NCBI GenBank assembly: GCA_964629765.1
Contig: CAZVTK010000009.1
Span: forward strand, 1-64,000
Source: RCIO01 sp964629765
Lineage (GTDB): Bacteria > Pseudomonadota > Alphaproteobacteria > Rhizobiales > Rhizobiaceae
Direction: 5' to 3'
DNA length: 64,000 bases
Made by a program: the position numbers and the translations under genes. The notes under the pieces were generated by a model that searched no databases, was not told the DNA's origin, and saw nothing but the letters and a program-made list of their open reading frames with translations. Of the stretch, positions 54,667 through 63,174 are shown in pieces (positions within the stretch are counted from its first letter, which is position 1; every line of letters begins with the position of its first letter).

Positions 54667-55332
54667 ATGGCCAATAACCCGCGATTGATCGACATGACCG
54701 GCCAGCGTTTCGGACGTTGGACAGTCCTTGAGAAGGCCGGCAACACTCCGCGCGGCGGCGCTATGTGGCAGGCGGTATGCGACTGCGGCGCAGCCCGCGC
54801 GGTTCTTGGACAAGACCTGCGCAAGGGAAAATCCGTCTCTTGCGGATGCCATAAGGCGGAAGTGACCGGCCGCCGCAGACGCACGCACGGGCAGTCGGGG
54901 ACGCGGCTTCACCGGATTTGGAAGAACATGCGCAAACGCTGCCTCAACCCCAAAACACCCGGCTATGAAAATTACGGAGGTCGGGGCATTTCCATATGCC
55001 CAGAGTGGTCTGCTTTTTCGGCGTTCAGCGAATGGGCGGCAGGCTCAGGTTACCGAGACGATCTCTCGATTGAACGCATGAACGTAAACGGCAACTACGA
55101 GCCGGATAACTGTATGTGGGCGGGGGCCGCTGTGCAGTCCGCTAATCGACGTTTTGTGCGGAAAGCCCCCGATGGCGAATTGTGGTGGCACAAAGCGCGA
55201 CGCAATGGAATCACATGGTCCGCCTTCACCTGGCGAGTAGGTGAAGGCTGGCCTATGAAACTGGCCGTTACGCTGCCTTTAGGCACACGGCGTGTAGAGC
55301 GAGACCGTAACGATCTCGGGCAATTCATCTAG
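54667..55332 (+). CDS. HNH/AP2-type homing endonuclease inserted in the lysis region, opposite strand
   Basis: 221 residues from the ATG at 54667 (GGAGG 7 nt upstream). N-terminal DMTGQRFGRWTVLEKAG, two Cys pairs in VCDCGAARAVLGQDLRKGKSVSCGCHK (zinc ribbon), then LHRIWKNMRKRCLNPKTPGYENYGGRGI and SIERMNVNGNYEPDNCMWA (the HNH-like core of this phage family), and a C-terminal WHKARRNGITWSAFTWRVGEGW. The only rightward gene in a leftward lysis/tail block, so it is a mobile insertion. Confidence 0.78.
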   Translation: MANNPRLIDMTGQRFGRWTVLEKAGNTPRGGAMWQAVCDCGAARAVLGQDLRKGKSVSCGCHKAEVTGRRRRTHGQSGTRLHRIWKNMRKRCLNPKTPGYENYGGRGISICPEWSAFSAFSEWAAGSGYRDDLSIERMNVNGNYEPDNCMWAGAAVQSANRRFVRKAPDGELWWHKARRNGITWSAFTWRVGEGWPMKLAVTLPLGTRRVERDRNDLGQFI

Positions 55333-55547
55333 CGCCGGTCAAACTCCTTCTGTGCGACGATGCGCGCGACGAAGGCGGCGGCGGTGGCCAAGCCTGCGAG
55401 CGCAGCGAATATTCGGGGAGGGATAGGCAGGTAGCCGTCGAGGAACGGCAGCGCGACTTCGGCGCCGGAGAGCAGACCGGCGAGAACGAGCAGCCGGATG
55501 CTCCACGCATAGCGAAGCACCTGCCACCAGTTGGAGAGCAGTTTCAT
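55329..55547 (-). CDS. Small membrane protein, DUF7940-like, possible holin
   Basis: 72 residues from the ATG at 55547. Two membrane segments (SIRLLVLAGLLSGAEVALPF; RIFAALAGLATAAAFVARIV). The NWWQVLRYAWSIRLL opening occurs in a family of phage membrane proteins beside endolysin genes, so this is a holin candidate. Its stop overlaps the stop of the inserted HNH gene by 3 nt. Confidence 0.65.
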   Translation of the reverse strand: MKLLSNWWQVLRYAWSIRLLVLAGLLSGAEVALPFLDGYLPIPPRIFAALAGLATAAAFVARIVAQKEFDRR

Positions 55548-55564
55548 CGAAAAAATCCCGCGTG

Positions 55565-55592
55565 GATAAAAAGCCCGCCGATGAACGGCGGG
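55565..55592 (-). terminator. Intrinsic terminator after the tail gene D
   Basis: Minus strand CCCGCCG-TTCAT-CGGCGGG followed by CTTTTTATC. Separates the tail operon from the lysis operon. Confidence 0.85.
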
Positions 55593-55623
55593 AGTTGCGC
55601 CGGCCGGAGGCAGACGCCGGCGA

Positions 55624-56733
55624 TCAGGCGATGTTACTGTTCGGGTCGGCGGCTGTCGTATCGAGCGCCAGATTGTTGGACGCAGTGAGCGCGTCACCCG
55701 CCGACGCGGTTTTGCTGCCGCGGCTGTCAGTGCCAGCGCCCTGCTGCGGCTGCCGAAGCTGGAGTGTTGTGGTGAAACCGCCGCCCTTGTCCGCCTTGTG
55801 CTGCACCGTGTCGATGCGGTACGCGCCGTCCACGCCGGGGCGCACGCCGCGCAGTATGCAAAGCGCCTCCGGCTCGGCCCTTGCGTCACCTATGATCGTG
55901 ACGTCGCCTTGCCCCTTTTCCCGGTCGGATTCCTTGCCATGCGCCTTGCCGCGCTGCTCCGCCTGCGACTTGTTAGCTACGCTGTGCGTACTGCGCAAGA
56001 CAGCATTCACGTCGCCCAATCCTGTGTCGACAGGCACCTCGACCTTCTCGGCCTTGCCGATGTCGAAATAGCACAGCTTGACCTGGTTGAACTTCGGCCG
56101 GCTGACGATCGGCGTCACTTTAGCCGACAGCAGGTTGTCGCCCCACGCCGCGACGATCGGAGTCAACGGTTGGCCGGACGCGGACAGCCCTTCGTTGCGC
56201 GCGGCCAGGAAGGCGCGGTTGCCGATGACCTTGAACGTCCCGCCGACTTCACGGGCGATCCGTTGTCCCCACGACAGGAAGGACTCGTTTTGCTGTAGCC
56301 AGTAATCGCGTTCGATGCCGGCGATCGAGCCGAGCACCTGTACGCTTAACCCTGCCTTACTGCCAAACTCCTGCGCTACCGCGGACAGCGTACCCCTGTC
56401 CTTGTGCCGGAGTGACGGCTCTTTCGGCTTCGCACCATGGTCGACGGAGTCTGCGCTGATCTCGATCTCCCGGCCGGAATCCTTGCCGATCGAGCAGGTT
56501 ACTTCGGTGACGAAACCTGTGAACGCCCACTGGCCTCCGAGATGTATTTCGATCGGCGCGCGGTCGTTCGGCAGGAAAGTCGTTCCGTTGGGATCGGCCA
56601 GGGTCAACGAGGCGCTGTCTGTCGACTGCCCCGCCGAGCGGTCGACCGAGACGGACTTGAGCCGCGGGTAGAACCGGCTGCTTACGTCCTGCCCGGCAAC
56701 GATCACCTTGAAGTCGCGTTTCAGGAAACCCAT
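55624..56733 (-). CDS. D: Tail hub protein D (P2 gpD / late control D family)
   Basis: 369 residues, ATG at 56733, one nt after the X stop. Family lines: DVSSRFYPRLKSVSVDRSAG, SASLTLADPNGTTFLPNDRAPIEIHLGG, GFVTEVTCSIGKDSGREIEI, WGQRIAREVGGTFKVIGNRAF, VRPGVDGAYRIDTVQHKADKGGGFTTTLQL. Forms the baseplate hub below the tube, binding the gpV spike. Confidence 0.9.
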   Translation of the reverse strand: MGFLKRDFKVIVAGQDVSSRFYPRLKSVSVDRSAGQSTDSASLTLADPNGTTFLPNDRAPIEIHLGGQWAFTGFVTEVTCSIGKDSGREIEISADSVDHGAKPKEPSLRHKDRGTLSAVAQEFGSKAGLSVQVLGSIAGIERDYWLQQNESFLSWGQRIAREVGGTFKVIGNRAFLAARNEGLSASGQPLTPIVAAWGDNLLSAKVTPIVSRPKFNQVKLCYFDIGKAEKVEVPVDTGLGDVNAVLRSTHSVANKSQAEQRGKAHGKESDREKGQGDVTIIGDARAEPEALCILRGVRPGVDGAYRIDTVQHKADKGGGFTTTLQLRQPQQGAGTDSRGSKTASAGDALTASNNLALDTTAADPNSNIA

Positions 56734-56734
56734 G

Positions 56735-56965
56735 CTAATCCCACAGCCGTACCACCGCCGGCGCAACCGTGCGCGTCAGGTCGATTTCGTCCATCGGAAT
56801 GACGATCTTCGTACCGACAGGCAGGATCGGGCCGAGGTCCGCCAGTCCGGGGTTGATGTCGAGAATGCGCTCGACAAGGCCGGGCGGCTGGCGACGCAGG
56901 AGCGCCCACACAAGCAAGGCCACGGTCAGCCCCTCCGCCTTCACCGTCTCGATTCGCTGTGTCAC
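56735..56965 (-). CDS. X: Tail protein X (LysM-like)
   Basis: 76 residues. Matches P2 gpX: GLTVALLVWALLRRQPPGLV, ERILDINPGLADLGPILPVG then TKIVIPM, the last being the LysM-type peptidoglycan-binding turn. Overlaps U by 4 nt. Small hub/tube-cap protein. Confidence 0.85.
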   Translation of the reverse strand: MTQRIETVKAEGLTVALLVWALLRRQPPGLVERILDINPGLADLGPILPVGTKIVIPMDEIDLTRTVAPAVVRLWD

Positions 56966-57393
56966 CGCAAGGCGCTCGCAAAAAGATTGAGAATGCTCGC
57001 CGGATTAAACGACCCGATGCTGTCGACCTTTTGAAGCTCGACGGTGAACTGGATTTCCTCGCCCATGCCGCCGGCATCGAGATAGTCCTCGTCGCGGGTG
57101 AAGTCGGTGATGACGTACCAGCCGAGCGGCCGATAGCTGCCAAGCATCAGCGGAAGCGGTATCTGCTGCGTCATGGCCGCTTCGAGCGCCGCAAGGCTGC
57201 CGTTGGTGCCAAGGGCGTTCGGATGGACCGTGCCGGTGAGCGTCCGGCCGGTTTCGCCTTCACCCATGGCCTCGAAGATCGGAGCCGCGCCGACCACATC
57301 GTGGCGCGCGAATACCGCTTCCTTATCCATCTTCGTCTTGTCGACATTGGTGACAAGGTCGAACACGACCGGGCCGAGAGCCATCAGGGCCAT
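56962..57393 (-). CDS. U: Tail protein U
   Basis: 143 residues, TGATG with the tape-measure stop. GpU features: VVFDLVTNVDKTKMDKEAVFARHDVVG, TLTGTVHPNALGTNGSLAALEAAMTQQIPLPLMLG and YVITDFTRDEDYLDAGGMGEEIQFTVEL. Tail tip/hub component in P2-like phages. Confidence 0.85.
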   Translation of the reverse strand: MALMALGPVVFDLVTNVDKTKMDKEAVFARHDVVGAAPIFEAMGEGETGRTLTGTVHPNALGTNGSLAALEAAMTQQIPLPLMLGSYRPLGWYVITDFTRDEDYLDAGGMGEEIQFTVELQKVDSIGSFNPASILNLFASALR

Positions 57394-59804
57394 CAGGGCG
57401 CCACTCCGTAATCGGGCATGTTGCGGCGTATCTGCCTACCGGCGTTGGAAGCTGTCGCGGGAGAGGCGGAAACGGCGGCGTTGGCCTGCTTTATGAGGGA
57501 CAGGAACTGCTGCGCGAGGTTGACCGCCTGCTGCAACGGGCCAAGGTTGATGTTCGGCGTGGCCTGCACCTCCAGCGAGGATTTCACCTGCGAGCCGGTG
57601 TTCTCCGCCTCCTGCTTCAAACGGTCCATGCCCGCGAGCATGCTGTCGATCGTACCAGAGGGTGCTATTTCGACGCGCGGGACCGCCGAGGGCGCCGCGG
57701 CTGCGGGCAACGGCTCTTTCTGCCTTTCAGCAGGAATCGGCGGAGAGTCGAAGTCCGCCCGTGGCTTTTTCGGAAACACATCCTCTGTCCGCAGACGCGT
57801 GTTGGGGTCGAGGTCTCCCCGCCGGGAAGGGTCATGGAAGATTTGTTCTATAGTGCTCGGCTCGCGCGGGGGCGGCGTGCCTTCACCCATGATGGCGTCG
57901 CGGATGCCTTGGTTCGGGTCGATGCCGTCGCGCGTAGCTTCCGCCCGCTGGCCGCGCGGGCCGGCGAACGTCTGCATCCGCCGCATCTCGTTGCGATCGG
58001 CGTCGGTGATCGGCGTCGGTAGAAACTCCGGGTTATTGGCCAGGTCGATGAGTGTGAGTATCCAACCTTGGCGCCCAACCATTTCGCGGAAACTGCGTTT
58101 GTTCTTGCCTCCTGGAACGTCGCCCCAAGGGCCATCGGTGCCCGCTTGGGCGCCCGCCGCCTGCTGGAGCATCTTGGCAGCTACGGTTAGCTCAACGGCG
58201 GCGCTGCGCAAACCGAACAAGTCCGCCAACTTGCCCGCCGCCATCTTGCCGCCTGCAACAACGCCGGCGGCTGTGCCTCCGATGCCGAGCGCCGTCCAAA
58301 GTGGGTTGTCTTTCGCCTGCGCGGCGAGGTAATTGAGCGCGTCGGCCAGGGCGTTCAGACCGGGGTTGATGACGGACTGGACCGGGATGAGCGCCGCTGA
58401 CAAGTTGCCGAACGCCGAGACAAGACTGTCGACGGCCGAGCTTAGGCTCAAGCTGTCCATCAGATCGGCAGCGTCGAGACCTACGGCGTTCGGGAAGCGC
58501 TCCTCGAGCTGGCGCTGCAGTTGATCCCAACCGAACAGCGCCTTAACGACAGAGTCGGAAGCGAGGCGGTTGTTGGTCAGTTTGCCGACTTCCTGCGCGA
58601 GTTCGAGCGGGTCGTCGGTATTGACTCCCTTTTCCTTCATCGCCGGCAACAGGACATCATGGAACCACTTCAGCGGATTCTCGGCGAACAGGTCTCCTTG
58701 GATCAACTCGCCTTTGTTCTGGACGACGCCCTTCTTGTTGCGTGTCACGCCTGTGCGCAGACCATACTGATCCTGCGCATCTATCGCCTCTTTGGAAGCC
58801 CGACCCACGATGAACTGGTCGAAGATGGCGCGCATCTGCGTGCCTGCGTCAGAGCCGCCGGTTTCCGCCATGACGAACGGCAGCACCCGAGACAGGAAAT
58901 CGTGGCCGAAGACCTTGCCCGACGAACGCGCGTACTTGATGGCCATGGCCCAATCGGATGGATCGATGTCCTTGCCGGTGACCTGCCAAGCTTTCATGAA
59001 GTTGTCGAGCATCCCTTTATATTCTTCGGGGTCGGTGACATTGATGTTGTCCATCGCGCGGTTGAACGCACGCAGGTAGCCGATCGCCGTCTCCTCACCA
59101 TAGGTGTTGGCCCAAACCTTGAACGCCGACACCTGTGTGTCGAGTGTCGTCAGGGCCGCGTCCGTGTTGGGGAAGTTCATGGCCGCGTCCGCGGCCACTT
59201 CCATGACATCCGTCTTGCTCACGCGTCGGCGGCCGGAGATTTCATCTGCGGCGGATTCGATTTTCCCGCGCTCGCTTTCGTTCAGCCCGCGGAAATGGTT
59301 TTCGGCCTCGACACGACTGCGTTCGGATGCTTCCTTGAAGCCCTCGCGGATGACCATGCCGCCGCCGTAAGCGCCGGTGTAGAAGCCCAGCGAGACATAG
59401 GCCGCGCGCAGGATGTCGGCCATGCGCAGTCCGTGCGCGCGTGCGCTGTTTTCAACCTTCTTGAAATGGTTCTCGATCGCTGCACGCTGTTGCGCCAGGT
59501 GCGAAATCGTATTCGTCTTCCAGTGGGATATCTCTGCCTGGCGCATAGCCCGCGCGAGATTGCGCGAGTTCATGCTCCGATGCAGTTGCGCCCATGACTG
59601 CTCTACCTTGCGGATCTCCTGCTGGGTGAGCCGAAGATTGTCGATCTGCTTTTGAAAGCCGATGCCCCAGGACTTGGTGCCGTCTTTGCCGAGACGCCGT
59701 GCGGCGTTCTCGACGTCCTTCATGGTCTGGATGACTTTGCGGCCTTCGCCCAAACCTTCAGAGCGCAGCCGAAGGATGAGTTGGCCGATAAGCGTTCTTG
59801 CCAT
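57393..59804 (-). CDS. T: Tail tape-measure protein
   Basis: 803 residues, the longest gene of the tail block. Helical N-terminus (LIGQLILRLRSEGLGEGRKV), a middle with GIGGTAAGVVAGGKMAAGKL (membrane-active Gly/Ala stretch, about 520-550) and a charged C-terminal region with GPRGQRAEATRDGIDPN. Follows the frameshifted E/E' gene as in P2. Its length sets a tail of roughly 120 nm by the usual ruler rule. Confidence 0.88.
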   Translation of the reverse strand: MARTLIGQLILRLRSEGLGEGRKVIQTMKDVENAARRLGKDGTKSWGIGFQKQIDNLRLTQQEIRKVEQSWAQLHRSMNSRNLARAMRQAEISHWKTNTISHLAQQRAAIENHFKKVENSARAHGLRMADILRAAYVSLGFYTGAYGGGMVIREGFKEASERSRVEAENHFRGLNESERGKIESAADEISGRRRVSKTDVMEVAADAAMNFPNTDAALTTLDTQVSAFKVWANTYGEETAIGYLRAFNRAMDNINVTDPEEYKGMLDNFMKAWQVTGKDIDPSDWAMAIKYARSSGKVFGHDFLSRVLPFVMAETGGSDAGTQMRAIFDQFIVGRASKEAIDAQDQYGLRTGVTRNKKGVVQNKGELIQGDLFAENPLKWFHDVLLPAMKEKGVNTDDPLELAQEVGKLTNNRLASDSVVKALFGWDQLQRQLEERFPNAVGLDAADLMDSLSLSSAVDSLVSAFGNLSAALIPVQSVINPGLNALADALNYLAAQAKDNPLWTALGIGGTAAGVVAGGKMAAGKLADLFGLRSAAVELTVAAKMLQQAAGAQAGTDGPWGDVPGGKNKRSFREMVGRQGWILTLIDLANNPEFLPTPITDADRNEMRRMQTFAGPRGQRAEATRDGIDPNQGIRDAIMGEGTPPPREPSTIEQIFHDPSRRGDLDPNTRLRTEDVFPKKPRADFDSPPIPAERQKEPLPAAAAPSAVPRVEIAPSGTIDSMLAGMDRLKQEAENTGSQVKSSLEVQATPNINLGPLQQAVNLAQQFLSLIKQANAAVSASPATASNAGRQIRRNMPDYGVAP

Positions 59805-59813
59805 CGGGAAAAC

Positions 59814-60310
59814 CTAACGGAAGGTGGCGCCTGCGAGCCGCGCCTGAATGACGAAATCGTCGTATTCGTCGTTCAAGGCGGCGCAGTAGTCGTCAAGGAG
59901 AGTGAGCCAGTCGGTTTCAAGCACGACCGGCAGGGGCGTGCAGTAGCGGTGCGCTACTTTTCTGGCGTAGAAGCGAACTCGGCGCGGATCAACTCGGCCG
60001 CCGCTCGCAAACTCCGGGGCAAAAAAGGGAGGAGCGCCGCCTCAAGGCGCGCACGATCGTCCGCATCGAGTGCATCGTACACCTCCGGCGGACAGTCGAT
60101 CATCGGCGACTTGAGCGACGGCGCATCTTCCGGCGAGGCGGCAATGGCTTCAACGTAAGCCTCAAGCTCGCGGCCCGTGATGCGCCTGATGGTGACGGAG
60201 TCCCAAGTCTTTCCGTCGAAGTCGATCGGCCATTCCAGGGGGACGGACGCGGACCGCTCCTTCGGGGAGACGATCCGCGCTTCCTTCTTGATTTCTGCCT
60301 CTTGGGTCAT
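59814..60310 (-). CDS. Tail assembly chaperone long form (E+E', -1 frameshift)
   Basis: Reading E to its end and slipping back one base near CCA-GAA-AAG-TAG (59953-59965) opens 47 more codons (VAHRYCTPLPVVLETDWLTL, LDDYCAALNDEYDDFVIQAR, LAGATFR) ending at TAG 59814-59816, 9 nt before the tape-measure start. The A-AAG shifty tetramer lies at the slip. Total about 165 residues. Same logic as P2 E/E' and lambda G/GT. Confidence 0.8.
59954..60310 (-). CDS. E: Tail assembly chaperone E, short form
   Basis: 118 residues (TQEAEIKKEARIVSPKERSA; LEWPIDFDGKTWDSVTIRRI; ALDADDRARLEAALLPFLPR). Fits the P2 gpE / Mu gp41 tail-chaperone family, which coats the tape measure before tube polymerisation. It ends at TAG 59954, immediately after the slip site. 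Confidence 0.82.
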   Translation of the reverse strand: MTQEAEIKKEARIVSPKERSASVPLEWPIDFDGKTWDSVTIRRITGRELEAYVEAIAASPEDAPSLKSPMIDCPPEVYDALDADDRARLEAALLPFLPRSLRAAAELIRAEFASTPEK

Positions 60311-60322
60311 CTTCGAGACCTC

Positions 60323-60862
60323 TTATGCGACGCCGAGGTTACGGGCGAGAGTCGGCGCCACCGGTTGGCCGTCAATGCGCAGCCCGGCAGGACCGGCCCA
60401 ATAATCGAAGAACTTCTTCTCGACGCCGCCATGGAATTCTTCGAGCCAGACGATTTCGTTGATCTCGTAGTCCGACTCGACGCTCTTATCGCGCTCGAGT
60501 TCGGACTTCGTCATCTTGGTCATGCGGCCTTCGATGATGATTTTCAGTTCAGTCTCGGCATGGGTGCGCAGGTTGGTGATGTTGCCACGCACCGTGTACT
60601 TGATGCGGCGCGGCGTGATCGGCATGAAGCGCCGGTCGATCTCCGGGTTGTAGCCTTCCAGCTTGAAGGTGAAGGGCGACATCTTGAAGGCGCGCATGCC
60701 GATTACAAGCTGCGCCATCGCGCCGCCGCCGAGGTGCTCTTTCGTCACCTCTTCGAGTTCCGGCAGCTTGGTCGACTTGATGCGCAGCAGCAGCGTGTTC
60801 GTCGGGTCGTCATCGCCGACGTAGATGGTGTGCGCGTCGAGATTGAGAATTTCAGAAGCCAT
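60323..60862 (-). CDS. FII: Major tail tube protein (P2 FII-like)
   Basis: 179 residues, the usual size. Lines KSTKLPELEEVTKEHLGGGAMA, YNPEIDRRFMPITPRRIKYTVRGNITN and ELKIIIEGRMTKMTKSELERD are typical of phage tube proteins of the P2 FII family. Polymerises into the inner tube within the sheath. Confidence 0.9.
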   Translation of the reverse strand: MASEILNLDAHTIYVGDDDPTNTLLLRIKSTKLPELEEVTKEHLGGGAMAQLVIGMRAFKMSPFTFKLEGYNPEIDRRFMPITPRRIKYTVRGNITNLRTHAETELKIIIEGRMTKMTKSELERDKSVESDYEINEIVWLEEFHGGVEKKFFDYWAGPAGLRIDGQPVAPTLARNLGVA

Positions 60863-60933
60863 CTCGGCGTCTCCGGGTCAGGGATTGAGGGAGATTGGCG
60901 AGAAGGTCGTTCTCGCCAAATTCAACATTTCGG

Positions 60934-62787
60934 TCAGGCGTAATCGCCCAGCAGCACCGATATCTGGCGCGTCAGGTTCTCCAGCGCCTCGCGATAGCGA
61001 CGCGAACGCAGGGTGATCTTGCGCAGCACCGGCGGCTCCTCGGCCTTGAAGATAAGGTCGAGGTTGCCGAGGCGCAGTTCCTCGGGCGAGTTGACGTCCG
61101 GCGAGAACGCCACGCGGAAGTCAAGGATGTCGCCGTTGGCGCGCAGCACCGACAGTTGCGACTTCATCGTATTAATGATCGCCTCGACCGTCTGGTAAGT
61201 GATGTTGAAGCGGCCGAGATAGTAGCGCAGCGCCTTTATCTGCATGAGTTCGATGTAATCGCGCATGCGGTTGACGTTGACGAACAGCCACTCGCTGGCC
61301 TCGGACAACGTGTCCGTGCCCCAAAAAATGAAACCACCGTCGGTCAGTGCGCCGTCGACGCCCACGTCGCCGCGGAAAACGATGCCGAAGCCAAGGCCGA
61401 TGTCCGCCTGCCCGAGTATGCTCTCGTCCGTGATGCTCATCGGAATCGTCGGAGTGACGCCGACAAGGCCGTTGATGCTCTGGTTGGCGATCGAATGACC
61501 GGGCACGCCGTCGAACTCCGCGTCGCGGCTCACATACTTCGCGATGATGTAGGGGCTGAGGGGTTTCATAACCACATCGCCGTCGTCATCGAGGACCTTG
61601 GCCACCTGCCGGAGCGGGTGCATGAAGCGCGCGCTGCGGGGCAGGGTCTCCAGCCAGTCAATAGCTGCCTGGCGGCTGTTGGTCGGGCCTTCTGGCAGGA
61701 AGTTTGCCTTCAGGCGCTCAAGGATTGTCGGCATTGCCGCGCAGACGCCGTTGGCCTCCGCCTCGCCGTCGGTGATGTCGACGGTAAGGTCGAAGCCGTC
61801 GCCGACCGCGAAGTCGGGCGAACCGTCCGCGATGGTGAACTTCACATGGTTGCCGGTGTAGGCGACGCCAACCGTGGCATTCGGCAGAGACACGTTGTCC
61901 GGGCCGACCACCGAAAATACACCGCCGTTGCTCGGCACCGAAGCAACGACGGTGATGTCGAACGAGTCGCCGAGGTCGAAGTCGGCAGATCCGTCAGCGA
62001 TCGTGAAACCGATATGTTCCGACGTGAACGCAACGCCGACCGTGGCCACGCCGATGGTGGCGCCGTCGGGGTCATATACGACAAAGGTCCCGCCGTCCGA
62101 ATCTTCCGCGAAGCAGACGGCAGTGTACACGCCTGCGCGCACACTGCCCCCCGCGGAAGTGATCGACCCGATCGTGCCGTTACCCACGTTGCCGGACGTC
62201 GCCGCGCCGGTTGCAGAGAACGCGCCGCCAATGCAGCGGACCCGATACACGCCGTCGCGAACCTCCGGCCCGAAGGCAGGGTTGGCGAGAGTAAGCGTGC
62301 CGCCGCCAGTATTGCCGCCGGACTTCGTTGCAGAGGTTACGTCCACGTCGCCGTCGCCGCCGACATAGTCGAACTGGTGCGTGTAACCGGGCGCGATGAT
62401 GAGGCGCGGCGTCAGGCCGAGTTCTTCCGGCGCTTCGAGAAACTGCCAGATGCCGGTCTTGAGCGCTTCGCTGCCGACGATGTTGGCGATGGTCTCGTCA
62501 TCGTCGTTGCCTTCCTCGACCAGCACAACAACGATACGCGCGGCGCCAAGGTCGCCGGACAGTTGGGCCGAGATGCCGTTGAGCGCGTCCGGCACGGTAC
62601 CGGAGGCACCAAGCGCGGTGCGCAGCACGGAGTCGCTGGTACGCAGCTCGGTGGCCTTGTTCAAGTCCCAGGCGTCGGAGGCGTCAGGCGCGGTGCCGAT
62701 CAGGCCGATGACGCTCATGTCGGCCTTGTTGACGCCCTGCGGCTCAATGCCGTCACGGATATGCTTGATGCCTACATGGAGGACCAT
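60934..62787 (-). CDS. FI: Tail sheath protein (P2 FI-like) with inserted beta domains
   Basis: 617 residues from the ATG at 62787 (AAGGAA 8 nt upstream). N-terminal 1-135 (HVGIKHIRDGIEPQGVNKAD; SVIGLIGTAPDA; LTPRLIIAPGYTH) and 340-617 (RDAEFDGVPGHSIANQSING; LVNVNRMRDYIEL-like; RRYREALENLTRQISVLLGD) form the sheath core. Residues about 140-340 are an insertion with two related beta modules (ATVGVAFTSEHIGFTIADGS and ATVGVAYTGNHVKFTIADGS). P2 FI is about 396 residues. Contracts to drive the tube into the cell. Confidence 0.9.
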   Translation of the reverse strand: MVLHVGIKHIRDGIEPQGVNKADMSVIGLIGTAPDASDAWDLNKATELRTSDSVLRTALGASGTVPDALNGISAQLSGDLGAARIVVVLVEEGNDDDETIANIVGSEALKTGIWQFLEAPEELGLTPRLIIAPGYTHQFDYVGGDGDVDVTSATKSGGNTGGGTLTLANPAFGPEVRDGVYRVRCIGGAFSATGAATSGNVGNGTIGSITSAGGSVRAGVYTAVCFAEDSDGGTFVVYDPDGATIGVATVGVAFTSEHIGFTIADGSADFDLGDSFDITVVASVPSNGGVFSVVGPDNVSLPNATVGVAYTGNHVKFTIADGSPDFAVGDGFDLTVDITDGEAEANGVCAAMPTILERLKANFLPEGPTNSRQAAIDWLETLPRSARFMHPLRQVAKVLDDDGDVVMKPLSPYIIAKYVSRDAEFDGVPGHSIANQSINGLVGVTPTIPMSITDESILGQADIGLGFGIVFRGDVGVDGALTDGGFIFWGTDTLSEASEWLFVNVNRMRDYIELMQIKALRYYLGRFNITYQTVEAIINTMKSQLSVLRANGDILDFRVAFSPDVNSPEELRLGNLDLIFKAEEPPVLRKITLRSRRYREALENLTRQISVLLGDYA

Positions 62788-62810
62788 CGTCGTTTCCTTC
62801 TGCACGAAAA

Positions 62811-62835
62811 GAAAAACCCGGCTCGAAGGCCGGGT
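62811..62835 (-). terminator. Intrinsic terminator-like hairpin upstream of the sheath gene
   Basis: Minus strand ACCCGGC/GCCGGGT with a 6-base CTTCGA loop, then TTTTTCTTTTC. Same arrangement and same loop as at the capsid gene. Position 24 nt before the sheath start. Confidence 0.75.
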
Positions 62836-62874
62836 CGGTGAACCGCTTTGGGCGGTAGTTTGCGGGATCGCGCC

Positions 62875-63090
62875 CTAGAACTGCTGGACGGGCGCGGTGA
62901 TATCGATGTTGGTCTGTGTCTCGGTCACGAGGCGGAGCGTGAAGAAGATTTCCTGCTGCTCTCCGACGAGGTGCGAGACGCGGATTTCCCGGACCCACAC
63001 GTCGTTTTCTTCATCGAGCACGGCCGGCGTGACCACGATGTCGGACACGTCCGCCAGTTCGATCGTCTGCTTGAGCGTGGTGACGGTCAT
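62875..63090 (-). CDS. Small beta-rich protein upstream of the sheath, unknown
   Basis: 71 residues. Long strands (TIELADVSDIVVTPAVLDEE; VWVREIRVSHLVGEQQEIFF; TLRLVTETQTNIDITAPVQ). Present before the sheath gene, where Mu-like phages carry a small DUF2635 protein; this sequence does not match that family by eye. Unknown. Confidence 0.6.
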   Translation of the reverse strand: MTVTTLKQTIELADVSDIVVTPAVLDEENDVWVREIRVSHLVGEQQEIFFTLRLVTETQTNIDITAPVQQF

Positions 63091-63174
63091 GCGGGGCTCC
63101 TTCGGCTGCGCCGCCTATCGACTCTCGCCGCTGCGGCGTGCTTCTGTCTCTTATTCCAGTGGAGGGGGTTCAAA

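Noticed and set aside
60895..62841. 648-codon rightward frame opposite the sheath
   Set aside because: Mirror frame of a gene with clear sheath features.
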